From NCBI RefSeq assembly GCF_000972845.2, contig NC_040021.1, positions 11,064,908 to 11,128,907 on the forward strand: DNA of 64,000 nucleotides. Reading direction: 5' to 3'. Below are positions 25,918 through 36,950 of the stretch, in pieces. The notes beneath the pieces were generated by a model. It saw only the letters and a program-made list of their open reading frames with translations, was not told the DNA's origin and did no database searches. Made by a program: the position numbers and the translations under genes. The stretch is from Larimichthys crocea (taxonomy: Eukaryota; Chordata; Actinopteri; Sciaenidae). How positions within the stretch are numbered: position 1 is the stretch's first letter; each line of letters begins with the position of its first letter.

Positions 25918-27215
25918 GGCGACGTGGTTCCACTTTTTTTTGTTTTCTACTCCAAAAAAAGAAAAGAAAAGCCAGAGTCCCCTGGTGCAATGAGCTCTGC
26001 GATGCTCCTTCTTTATCTCCCTGCCCGCCTCTCTGCTGCGCTTTTTATCCAACAGGCAACAGGCGGCAGCCAATCACAAGAGGGAACAGGCAGCACACTG
26101 AAGTTTGCATCAGCTCCGCGAAGCTTCATCCAAACACACTGCACAATTAAATGTGACAAAATAACTGGAATATTTGTAATTATCTGCCAAGAAGCTGCTG
26201 AAGATGTGGATGAATAACAAGTTTTAGCATCACTTCAACAACAGTGTGTGCAGAAAAAGCTTTATCTTCACACACATTTATGTTTTTACGCGTAAAAACG
26301 GGAAAGATCTTTATGTGATGTTTTCCTGCTGAGAGAGGAAGTGAGAGTTTTAAAGGTTAATTAGTTCACCAGCGAAAGAAAGACTTCTACTTTCACTGTA
26401 ACTTCACGTTTCTGTCGCTGATCTTCTTATCCGGAGTCAGAGCCAATCATCCGGATAAACCTCTCAAATCGAGGAAAATCTGCTTAATTTACAGCTTAGT
26501 TTGTTCTCATTCAAAAACATTTGGTCCCGAGCAACCAAACACACTTTAAATACAACAAAAATGTTTAATCCGACTAAAGATTTTACTAAACAAAACATTT
26601 AACTTGTGAGGTTGATATTTTATTTCAAGTCCAAATCTGTTTTTTATATTCTGACAATGAAAAGTTTATTTTATCAAGAATTAAAATTTTAATTCCTGCC
26701 CTTAAAAAAATCTATTATCTAATTACTCACACATGTTTCTGTATTGTAATATTTCCCACTAAACCTGCTAACAGCTACTTCCTCACTATTTCACCAATAA
26801 ACTCACATGAGCCAATTTCTCTATCAGTTAATGAATCAATTCAGCTTCTTTATTAGGAGGACAACAAGCTGATTGATCCGTTAGCAGACTCTAACGTCCT
26901 TTTATAATCGCACCGTCATTTGCATATTCTAATTAGGGTTTTTTTTTCCTTGCACTAAAACGTGGCAGTCTGCTCATCTGTTGATCTGTCGGGTCACATG
27001 AGAAACAATACAATATCCCAACAGTTCAGGGTATTTAGGGCACACCGGGGGTGGCAATTAAATATGAGACAAACAAAAGGAGCAAATGCAACAACGGATT
27101 TGTTGTAGCACCTCGGGTTGTTGTTTTTTTTTTTATATATCAAACACAAAAAGACTGAACAGTTCAAGAGCGCAGACATTTTAGGACGTCTGGGGAAATC
27201 ACTCATTTAAACCTC
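25918..27215. other. vsx2 5' flank and promoter region
   Basis: 25918-26130 is the presumed 5' UTR and proximal promoter, moderately GC-rich with a CCAATCA motif near 26070. Beyond 26200 the sequence becomes AT-rich with many ATTA cores and no coding signal. Confidence 0.45.
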
Positions 27216-27219
27216 AAGT

Positions 27220-27470
27220 CAAATTCAAACCCACTGGCTTCTGAAATGAGGTGAAAATACTCTCGTATTCCCTCAGTTTTCACCTCTGCCTCTCTCTAAT
27301 CAGCTATTATTCAATTATTGCGCAGGTTCGATCGCTCGGAGATAATTTGTGGCACGCTTTTGGACATCTGGACGGATAATTGCGCACAGAGGAGCGCTTA
27401 TGGAGATGAGTGGACGCGCACGATGCAAGCGCAGATAAGAGAGTCATCAATGGCACATGTGGTGATGAAT
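27220..27470. promoter_or_regulatory. candidate conserved non-coding element upstream of vsx2
   Basis: Unique-looking sequence with CTAATCAGC, TTCAATTATTGCGCA, GATAATTTGTGG and GATAATTGCGCA, about 1.3-1.5 kb upstream of vsx2, ending in an (AAAT)n run at 27465-27496. Repeated homeodomain/GATA-like cores support a regulatory role by inference only. Confidence 0.35.
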
Positions 27471-27807
27471 AAATAAATAAATAAATAAATAAATATATAG
27501 GTGGCTCCGGCCGGGATTGTTTGGCAGCAGTGCGTCAGGCTGTCAGTGACGGACAAACCCACAACAGATTTAGTGCTGCTGGTTTGTAATCCGTGATTTG
27601 ATCAAGAGATGCTCTGTGGTGTCACAGGAAGAGACAAACATAGGCCAAAAAACATCCCGAATATCACGTATGAAACGGCCCAGATGTTGTGAAGACGTAC
27701 AGAGAGTGAAGTGACTTAAATTACCTTCAGCATCTCATGAGAAGCTATTTCATTAGAGGTGAATAAAGAGATCAATGCCACAGCAATAGCTATGTTAATG
27801 AGGTTTC

Positions 27808-27811
27808 TACA

Positions 27812-27853
<42 letters not shown>
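27808..27853 (+). repeat. (CA)n microsatellite
   Basis: About 22 CA units in the vsx2 upstream desert. 27854-28840 is AT-rich and without recognisable features. Confidence 0.95.
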
Positions 27854-27856
<3 letters not shown>

Positions 27857-28906
27857 TGGGTGACATCCATGAATCACATCCTTCCACTCAGATCACGATG
27901 CAGCTAGAAACACATTTTTTGCAGAGAAAAACACCAAATTTCAACTCAGCAAGTGATTCCCAGATTAAAGAAAAGCATGAATATTAAACTAATGACTGTA
28001 ATTCAGATATTTACTGAAAAGGAATGACTGTAAATGTTTTTATTTGATGGCGTTTAATCCATTCTTATGTGAAAACATACATTTAACTTCTGGTAAATTC
28101 ATTATCCTGTTTCATAAACGTTAAATATGGCTATTCAGCTAATATTGTTTTATTTTGATCAGCTTTTCTTAAACTGATTAAAACAGTTTCGGTCTATGCC
28201 TGTATTGGCTACAATGTTTTTGCCTAATACAAACACATATCCCATGCAGCTGAAATAAATGATGCCAGTTTGAGTTATGACAATGATTACCAGTCTATAA
28301 GAAACTGCATGCTTCAATAAATCCACTGATCTGGTGTTTATTCTATGGAAACGTCCATTTTTTAAGTTAGAGTTAGTCTCTTTAGCTTTTATAGAAATAA
28401 TACACATAAGAAAACACTTTAGGGTTACAATATAGTTATATTTTAAAGATAAATTAATATGTTTTTTAAACAATAACACCTTATTGAGCATCAATTTGGC
28501 AATATTTCTTTTTTAAAAATCATGGTTACAGCAGGAGTGTTCGCCCCACAGCCACGTATAAATGTTGTATTTTGAGCCAGATTTAAAATGCAGCAATGTG
28601 TACAATAAAAATCACACTGATGACATTTCATGACTTCCTGTTACCTGCATCCTGAAGCGGTTTGAACAAAAGGCCTATGAGAAGTCCACTGTCTTCTCAT
28701 TTATTGTCATGATCTCATATGAAGCTTTTAGTTGTCACACAAATGGATTGAATCACATTTATAAACACGTGGTTTGAAGCTCTGTTTGAGTAAAATGCAC
28801 TTTTCAGGGAATGTTTTGACTTTTATATAGTAGTGGGTGACAAATTGTTTTGTACTGTGTGTTCAAGTTTTCTTTTTTTTTTTTTATTATTACTTGTTAT
28901 ATCTGA

Positions 28907-29833
28907 TAGGGGTGTAACGGTATTTGTATTCGTCCCGAACCATCACGGTTCGGTGCACTCAGTCATATGATGAATTTGTCTGAGTGAGTTTAAAAAAAAA
29001 AAAAGTTGCCAGAAACAGTCATTACAGAAGAAAAAGAAGTAGTTACAAAAAAAGACAAAGAAGAAAAGTGATGGAAAGTGTGTAGTTGGAGGAGACGCCG
29101 GCTTTAAATCGTCTGTTTGGGAGCACTTTGGTTTCCCAGTACAATATAATGGTGATGGCACACGAGTGGTGGACTGGACAAAGACTTCCTGCCGGCGATG
29201 TTTCATCGGAGTATGTTGCTGGCAACACCTCAAACATGCTAACCCACATAAGACGGCACATGCTAACCCACATAAGACGGCATCACCCCGACATATCTGT
29301 CACTGATGCGAGGAAAAAACGTCTTTGGTGCATCAACTTATCCCCACTGCTTTTAGGCCACCTCTTGACACTAACACTGACAGGGCCAAAAACATCACAG
29401 AAGCAATTGGCATGTACATATCAACATCTATGCACCCATATGCTGTAGTAGAGGAGCCCGGCTTCAAGTATTTATTAAAGGTGCTTGAGCCACGCTACAG
29501 TGTCCCATCCCGTGCGAAGAAGTGCTCCCTGACTACCTCAGTCTATCTTTTCCTCTGTATTAACAGAATGAGAACACCTCAGTCTATCTTTTCCTCTGTA
29601 TTAACAGAATGAGAACCCTCCTAATACATTTGTTTTATTCTATTTTTTTTTAATTTTATAACAGGAGATGTTTTTTTTGATGTTGCAGTCAATTGGTGTC
29701 TGTTCAAAATAAATTAAATAAAGCTAGTCTTTTATATGTGATTTTTAAAAATGTTTTCCCCGTTGTACCGAACCGTGACCCCCATATCAAGGTACGTACT
29801 GAACCGTGACTTGTGTGTACCGTTACACCCCTA
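28907..29833 (+). mobile_element. internally deleted hAT (ZBED-type) transposon
   Basis: Ends TAGGGGTGTAACGGT and ACCGTTACACCCCTA form a terminal inverted repeat. Flanks ATATCTGA (28899-28906) and ACATCTGA (29834-29841) are a 7/8 target duplication. On + it keeps two fragments of a hAT transposase: a BED-finger remnant (GNTSNMLTHIRRH, near 29222) and a mid-protein block (VVEEPGFKYLLKVLEPRYSVPSR, in two pieces near 29443-29512). The catalytic core is missing. Two internal direct repeats occur: CTAACCCACATAAGACGGCA twice at about 29239-29282, and a 39-base unit twice at 29538-29616. Confidence 0.9.
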
Positions 29834-29899
29834 ACATCTGACACTGTATTGATACTCGAAATGTTACCTTTTGATGCTGAAAAACAATAATCACTGCAA

Positions 29900-31345
29900 A
29901 AAGTGTAAGATTTTATTTTAATTACTGAATTGGTGTGAGTGATATCTGATTAATAGGAAAATGATCTAATTATGGGGTTGATTTGCCCATATCATAAAAT
30001 AACAACGTATCATTAGGGATTTTATCAGTTTTTCTTAAGTTAAATACATCCTTAATATTTGGAAAAGTCTGAAAATGTAAAGATTATTTCATTATTATCG
30101 CTATTTTATTCATTTATTTATGATCAATTTGATCAGTTCAGGGTCTTTAATTAAGCTAAACTGCATGTTTTTGGAGTGTAAGGGGAAACCGGAGGCACCC
30201 TGAGAAAACCCACGCGGACACGTAAGAACATGCAAAAACTCCACGCATAGTGGAGTGCTCTATATCACAGTGGGTTTGAGTGTTGGTTTGCAGAAGTGTC
30301 TCAAGTTGAGCCGGTTATCTTTGGGGGTGTATGCAACGGGACGAGTTTGACCTTTGGTGTACCATCGATCACGCAACTAGGTCCCACGTATTTTCTTCAG
30401 CGAGCCTCTGTCTCTCCTCTCTTCTTTGTGTGAATAACAATTATTCACATAACAATAACAATTTCTAATATTTAGTAGCGGGTGACCAATTTGTGGTTTG
30501 GTTTAGTTTTGTATGATTTTATTTTAATTACTGAATTGGTGTGAGTGATATCTGATTACTAGGAAAATGTTAATCTATGGAGTTGAAGTGCCCATATTAT
30601 AAGATAATAACATATCATAAGAGATTTGATGCCTGAGATGAGAAAATCAGTTTTTCTTTAAGTTAAATATGTATTTAATGTTGCGTGATATTTGGAAAAA
30701 TCTGAAAATGTCAAGATGTCATTATTATTATTTTATTAATTTATTCACAAACAATTCAATCAGTTTAGAATATTTAATAAAGCCAAGATGAATGTTTTTT
30801 TGGAGTGTGGGAGGAAACCGGAGCAACCCGGAGAAAACCCATGCGGACACGGTAAGAAGATAAAAAAAGTCCACACACAGGGACTCCTGTCTATGTGTGT
30901 GGTGTCAGTGCTGAACACTGCATCGCCATGCCGCCTTCTGAAGTCTTATTATATAATTCATTTATTTATGACCAATTTAATCAATTTGGAATATTTAACT
31001 AAACTAAGCTGAATGTTTTTTTGGAGTTTGGGAGGAAACCGGAGCAACCCGGAGAAAACCCATGTGGACACCGTCTCTGTGTGTGAGGTGACCGTCGTGC
31101 CGCCCTCTGAAGTCCCTTAGCTGCTCTATATCATGAGGGGCCTCAGTGTTGGTCTACGGAAGTGTCTCAAGTTTCCCAGCTCAGATGGTTTAAAGGGGGT
31201 CAAGGCTCCGTATGGTTTGGGCATAGGGAGTACATCATTTTGGGGGATGTATGCTACAGGACGGATTTGAGCTAGGGTGTACCGCCCATCAGGCAACTCG
31301 GCCCACGTGTTTTCTTCAGCAAGCCTCTGTCTCTCCTCTCTGTCC
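29900..31345. repeat. local duplication containing a decayed 3' copy of the 31.1-32.0 kb ORF
   Basis: Unit A (about 29,910-30,425) and unit B (about 30,510-31,345) share the same order: TTTTATTTTAATTACTGAATTGG, a GGAAACCGGAG-type fish repeat, a CTCTATATCA stretch, then the 3' end of the ORF ending near CCTCTGTCTCTCCTCTC. In A the ORF portion is shortened and out of frame. Unit B has an extra internal copy of the ACCGGAGCAACCCGGAGAAA stretch (30,810 and 31,040). Confidence 0.75.
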
Positions 31346-32010
31346 CTTTGTCTGTTCTTTTTGGCTCGCAACATTCTCAACCACTCCCTCTCTATGTACT
31401 CGGGGCATTTCAGGTCCTCCCCTGCTGCATAATTTGTATTCTTGTCTATAGTGATAGGTTGTACAATCTGTAGGTAGGTCTCATGATGGGTTTCATGAGT
31501 TGAAGGCAAGGCAGGTTTTGTAATAACTTCAGTGAAAGGTAAGTTCAGTTGAGAAGCTACATCTGAAGCTGAAATAATCTTCCTTCCTGGGACACTTGTT
31601 CGAGGCCTTCTGGGACCAGCTGGGGGCTGAGGATGGAGCATGGCTGTCCCATGATGAGTGCCTCTATTTGTGGGTGGGGTAGGCTTTTTAATAACTGGAG
31701 TGACAGGTGGGAGTACAGTTACATGTGAAACTGGAAGGATCTTCCTCTCTTGGACCCTTGTTTCTGGCCGTGGTCTGGGGCCAGCTGGAGGTTGAGGTGA
31801 AGGCAGTGGTTCCTGCTTGATAGGCAGCCTCATTCTCTTCAACAAAGCATTTGTGCGCCGTCTCTCTGCAGAACACAGTCGCTCTGTTTTAAGGATGAGC
31901 GCATCTCTCTTAGCCTCTTCTGCTCTTGTGATCACTCTGTCGTGTAATATAGACTGAGTGCTGGTAACACAAAGACTCTGTTGTCTTTGGGAGACCACAG
32001 AATTACTCAT
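31126..32010 (-). CDS. uncharacterised intronless 294-residue protein
   Basis: An open frame of 294 codons without introns, long for this AT-rich background. I do not recognise the family. Visible features: a basic N-terminus with Arg/Lys-rich helix-like stretch (about residues 28-65), two imperfect copies of a roughly 50-residue Pro-rich unit (PQPPAGPR ... RKI ... KP ... HH), a charged coiled-coil-like segment (EREWLRMLRAKKNRQRDREE) around 205-230, and a basic C-terminus ending LRPLMI. A decayed copy of its 3' end lies at about 30,240-30,425. It could be a retrocopy of a spliced gene that is no longer selected, or a lineage-restricted gene. The absence of an adjacent poly(A) tract and the presence of the duplication leave this open. 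Confidence 0.45.
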   Translation of the reverse strand: MSNSVVSQRQQSLCVTSTQSILHDRVITRAEEAKRDALILKTERLCSAERRRTNALLKRMRLPIKQEPLPSPQPPAGPRPRPETRVQERKILPVSHVTVLPPVTPVIKKPTPPTNRGTHHGTAMLHPQPPAGPRRPRTSVPGRKIISASDVASQLNLPFTEVITKPALPSTHETHHETYLQIVQPITIDKNTNYAAGEDLKCPEYIEREWLRMLRAKKNRQRDREERQRLAEENTWAELPDGRYTLAQIRPVAYIPQNDVLPMPKPYGALTPFKPSELGNLRHFRRPTLRPLMI

Positions 32011-32539
32011 CTTTCTGGATTAATCGACGATATTTGAAGATTAACTAAGATTAGATTAACTAAAGTTTCACCAACGAGCCAGAAAAACTAAGTAAGTGAA
32101 TCGTGTTCACTAAACCAGATCAGTGTGTGTCTGTTATTGGCCTCACACCTTGTGATGTCACAAGTGGTTCTAAAGATCAAACGGTGTGGGCGGAGCTACA
32201 CAATATGTGGGCGGGGCTTAACAAAAACCCGGGTATGACCATATATGGTCACTTCCATGGGCTTTTAAAATGGTGGCCCAAGTTTTTCAATGAAGAAGCA
32301 GAATCATGACTTTGTCCAGCAAATGTCAGGCTATGTCACAGGTAACTAAAAAAAATTTTGCACTGTGTCACATGTGTGATATTTTAAGTGTCGTAAGTTC
32401 TGTAAGATATTTGTCTGATTGTTAATTTAGAAATAAATCTACTGTACAGTTTATGTATAGTAAGATTCAGTGGGCGAGGTTGCACATTTCAACCAACTGA
32501 ATACCCCTCACCTCAAAAAACATCATTAAAACAAAAGCA

Positions 32540-32770
32540 CAAGCACAGGGCCCTCCCTAAAGCCAGGTTTGCAGATTTTTAATTACGTTTTATTGTTTTT
32601 TACTGGCTCTGAAAACATACTTTAATATGAATATTTCTGCCAATAGACCCCCCCTAAGTGGGCGTTCAGACAGGGACAGGCAAACCGGACGCCAGCTGCG
32701 TTTCTCAGTTCCTTTCAGTGGGGGTAATGCGTTGCAACGTGTCGCCTAAATGTTACACACTGATCCTTTA
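32540..32770. repeat. MITE fragment (AAAGGTCCAGTGTGTA family)
   Basis: Ends with GTTACACACTGATCCTTTAA at about 32751-32770, the inverted terminus of the family seen at 45,665. No coding content. Confidence 0.5.
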
Positions 32771-33249
32771 ACTTCTTCACTCTGTCTAAATACATTTTTA
32801 CATCCATATGTAAAGACTGGATTCTGGATTCAGGTTGTGGTGGTAATAGCTGCATATGTCATCCCTGAATGTGACGACATATGTCTGAGAAAATAAACAG
32901 TGCTGCTTTAGCAGCAATCTGCTAGCGTCAATATTATCAGAACTGGAGAGAGTCATTATATGGTTCATTGATCTGACTGGTTGACAGACAAATGGTTCAT
33001 TTCACACAAACCTGGCCTTTCTTTTGAAAGTGTTGCCTTTTTCCATCAATAACTTTCATGCAGGTTATCAACTTAGCATTAGCTGACTTTCATGCTATTT
33101 TCCAGCCCTGCATGTTAAAGATCTAGCTGACCAACAACTAACACATAAACACATAATCCATGTGATAACACATCCAATTAATCACTTTTCAAGGTGAAAA
33201 TAACAGGCTGCACTGCAGAGAAACACAATAAATAAAGGAAAACAACATA

Positions 33250-33709
33250 CCGTATTTTCACGAAAAGGCGCAGTCTCAGTTATGTGTGCCATTACGGTAT
33301 TTAACACACACATACGGCGCACCGTACGAAAAGGCGCAGTCTACACACACATATGGCGCACCGCCTTACAACAACACACACACAAGCATACAAGTGTGCG
33401 TATTTAAACATAGAGCGTGAGCAAAACTGAGTTTGATTGTGCTTTATTTAAGTCTTTATTACAAAGTACTAACATTTTTTAAGCACATTACCACAGCGCA
33501 CATTAGCACATTACCGGTAATCGTCATTAATCAAACCCATCGAAGTCCTCATCCTCCGTTTCTGAGTTAAACAGCTGCGCTAAATCAAATATGCCAGTTC
33601 CACTTTCTTCGCAGTCAGAGTCACTTTCCGTGCGGCCCCTCGGAAATGATGCCGGCTTTTGCGAAAGTTGGAGGCACTTTATATGCGCCTTATGGTCGTG
33701 AAAATACGG
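33250..33709 (-). mobile_element. Tc1/mariner-pogo-like element with TA duplication
   Basis: Inverted ends CCGTATTTTCACG...AAGGCGCA and its complement flanked by TA at 33248-33249 and 33710-33711. Between them a minus-strand open frame (33527-33724) runs from the right inverted repeat into an acidic tail (LAQLFNSETEDEDFDGFD), which resembles the acidic C-termini left by some transposases. The catalytic region is absent. Confidence 0.75.
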
Positions 33710-34329
33710 TAAGCATAACACCATGATGCACAGGACCTCTGACTTAAGTAATCCAATCCTTCAATATTCTGTGAAATAATGCATTCTAAAAAAAATTTAA
33801 ATGATTGTTAAGTCATTTTAATCAGCGCTTTAATCAGAAAATATTTAAAGTTTGGGTCAGTGATGAGTTTCTGAACCAGCTCTGTCTGTCTGATCCATCT
33901 TTGTCTTTGTTTGAGGCTCCAGAAATGGTTCTCTTAATCTAGCTAATTGCCATTTCCCAGAGATTGGCATTTGAGAAGAAGAGCCGGGTCACCAAACAGC
34001 CGTTGATCAAAACATCCTATTAAGGTGAAGAAACAAAAGGCTCTCACAGTCCTAACAATGTGCCACTGGTGATTCAACTGTTTGCTCTGTGTGCACAAAG
34101 CATTAATTAGGGCAATAACTTCATGCCATTGCCGTTCTATAGTCTCCATTTCTGTATGAGTGCATCTATTTATGCTCTGAAGTTTGTCGGGGACTCTGAC
34201 TTGCCGAGTGTGCCACATTCCCCTGTTCCATGTGCAGATGTGTTATTGGCATAATGAGGAAAATGCTTTGGGAAACGTGGGAGAGAGGCCCACCGACTCC
34301 AAAACTTTCTTGACAAAATAATATATCTC

Positions 34330-34660
34330 ACTGTGGTTACTCCTAACGAGAATTGACATAATTACTTGGGCCCATTTCTTGTCTAATTAGCACACTTCCA
34401 CAGTGGACAGGGGCTAGCAGTTAGGCAGGAGAAGAGAATTGGACAGGCATGGCAGTAGCAACACAAAAAGGGGCCTCTGATTTCAGCGTAATTAGGTGAG
34501 ACAATGCCCCTGACTGTTTTGAGCTATGGCAGCGGCTCAGAGCTGGGGCCGAGCAGGCGAGCGGACTCCCCAAGACCCTAATAAGCCCCTAATTGTCTTT
34601 TTTTGATTCACATGGGCAGCACCAGACATGAAGACTGCCTATTCTTGGTCTCCTGCAGAG
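34330..34660. promoter_or_regulatory. candidate conserved non-coding element in vsx2 upstream desert
   Basis: High-complexity, repeat-free stretch with several homeodomain cores (GACATAATTACTTGGGC, TGTCTAATTAGCAC, GCGTAATTAGGTG, CCCCTAATTGTC) in otherwise AT-rich DNA, about 8.5 kb upstream of vsx2. Looks like a developmental enhancer by composition. Not proven. Confidence 0.45.
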
Positions 34661-35704
34661 AACAAATTTGAGTTGACTCACTCAGGGCCTTCACTGTTCA
34701 GCCCTCAAACTCTAGACAACTTGTGTTAACCTCCCGTGACCGCGTCCTCAAACCCGGAGGAGCTGCCAACACATTTAAAAAAGCAGATGCAGGAGCAGTT
34801 ATGTTTCTTTACAGCCGTGCATCAATAATTACTTTATATTGTCGACTGGTTTACTGGATGTAGTTAATCATGTTTATCAGAAAACTCCTCAAAGACTTAA
34901 TGTGAAGTGGAAATTGTTTGAAGACTCATGCTCTGTCGCTTAAATTTACACAGCTTAAAATATGAAATCTACGGAAGATCCTGATCTCATAATTACAAGA
35001 TAACGTGTCTATTTTTTATTTTTTTTATCTAGTGAATGCAATGCGCTTCCTTAGAAATCCATTATTTTTGTTTTTAATCCATGGTGGAGTTTAGGGACAC
35101 ACTATTTTAAAGAAACATTGCCTAGAAATTTGTATTTTTGCGATTTAATGCCCCCAGTTTCAGTTGTAAATATGGAAAGCTGTACACGTGCATTTGCTGT
35201 GATTACATTACTAACGATCAAAAACTAGCGAGTGAACAACAAAAAGATAGTGCAACTACACAAGACATAGCAGCCAGCTAATATTACTTACTAGTCCAAC
35301 AGCAAGAAGCCCAGCTCGCCGTCTGTCTTTCAGCCTTTTATTTCACCAAGCAACGACTAAAAGTCAGTCCCAGATTTACTGTCTTCTTGTTCAGTCACTC
35401 ATTCACATTGCCAAGTTGCCCAGCTCCCGTTCTGGCGCGACACTGGTTTCACTTCCTGTCGGCATTCCCCTGGTACAAACACTAACATGCCTGTGGTGCT
35501 TTGAGCTAAAAGTCCAGACAGCCCAGCTAACAAACTGAGCTAATATTAGCTAACAGCAGCTGCAGTTTACTTCACTGTCCATCAGAAACTTTTAAGTTTA
35601 TTGAAGTTTAAATAGACGCTGTGTGTTTGTTGTACACACACACACACACAAGCTGGCCTCTACAGGCTGCATTTCATCACTGTAGGATGAGCCTGTTTAA
35701 CTAA

Positions 35705-35707
<3 letters not shown>

Positions 35708-35748
<41 letters not shown>
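35708..35748 (+). repeat. (CA)n microsatellite
   Basis: About 20 CA units. A shorter CA run is at 35635-35650 and a (GT)n run is at 36062-36091. Confidence 0.95.
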
Positions 35749-35750
<2 letters not shown>

Positions 35751-35769
35751 GGGTCCATATGTTTGAGGC

Positions 35770-36000
35770 CACGTCTAATGGCAGGTGGTACCCAGAAAAC
35801 TCAGCATTTCATAATTCGCTCTAACATCCCCTGCAGTCAAAGCCTCTCCTCTCAGAGGAACGTCAATTCAATGTGCCCTCACTCCTTTAATTAGCTGTCA
35901 ATTAGTGTAAAATGAATCAACTCTTCGCCTAATTAAGCAATGCCACCAGGCAGCTCCCATATACAGGCCATTGTGTGAGCAGCATGAGAAAACCACAGCT
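35770..36000. promoter_or_regulatory. candidate conserved non-coding element between CA and TG repeats
   Basis: Repeat-free block with CTTTAATTAGCTGTCAATTAG and GCCTAATTAAGCAATG (homeodomain cores) bounded by dinucleotide repeats. Regulatory role is inferred from composition. Confidence 0.4.
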
Positions 36001-36058
36001 AGCAAACTTGTTTTGGATCAGGAGTGCAACTTAACGATCACACTGACACAACTCTGTG

Positions 36059-36092
<34 letters not shown>

Positions 36093-36479
36093 TCCAGAGG
36101 ACAGAGGCACTTTATGCAATGTGAAATTATTATTATGTTATTTTATGCATTTGAGCACCATGATAGCTTTTATGTGCAAAACAAATCCACTTACCTTATT
36201 TCCCATTTTTTCATTTTTTTCATTTTGTCATATTTACATGCACACTGATAACAATACGCTCTGACATAAACTCTTAGCTCTTTAAATGTTTCTAATCTCC
36301 TAACATCCTAGATAGTTTTATTCCTGTTTCAGATCTGGATTTAACACCAGCTTGTCTTTAACTAAGAAGAATTCATTTCACCAAGTCAGTGGCAGATGAT
36401 TTTAAAAAGTCTGTGAACGTTGTCACTGTAAGCTGAGACAATGTGAATCTTTTTCCTCAAATCAAGTGTAATTTTCTAG

Positions 36480-36950
36480 AATATTTTCCAGGTCCACCGG
36501 AGGGATCATGAGGTTTTCCCAGGCCAGATGAGATATATAATATATCCCTCCAGCGAGTTCTGGGTCTACTCTCTCTCTTGCTGGGTTGTTAGAGAGGTCA
36601 TGGGAGTTTCACTATCCAGTCTGCAATGTTCTGTGTCACTGGCCATGGTCAGGACTCAAGGCACGGCCAGGATGGGGAGAGTGTCCGTTTTGGGAATCTC
36701 AGAATTGCGTCTCTGCTTTTCGCAGACGTCGTGATTTTGTTGGCTTCATCAGACGGCAACCTTCAGCACCAAGTGTTTGCAACCAAGTGCGAAGTGGCTG
36801 GGATGAGAGTCAACATCTCCATGTGTGAGGCCATGGTTCATGGTTCTCCACTGGAAAACAAACTGGAAGTCTTTCTCTCTCTCTGGGTTGAGTTCAAGTA
36901 TCTCATGAAGTTTAGATTTGATTTAATTTTCCTGTGTTTAGTATGATTTC
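36480..36950 (+). mobile_element. LINE fragment with reverse-transcriptase remnant
   Basis: The frame at 36,690-36,900 reads VRFGNLRIASLLFADVV...LASSDGNLQ...EVAGMRVN, matching the FADD catalytic region of fish non-LTR retrotransposon reverse transcriptases. The second aspartate of FADD is lost (FADVV), and the preceding stretch (CCAGGCCAGATGAGATATAT, CTCCAGCGAGTTCTGGGTCT) is repeat sequence. Dead copy. Confidence 0.8.
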
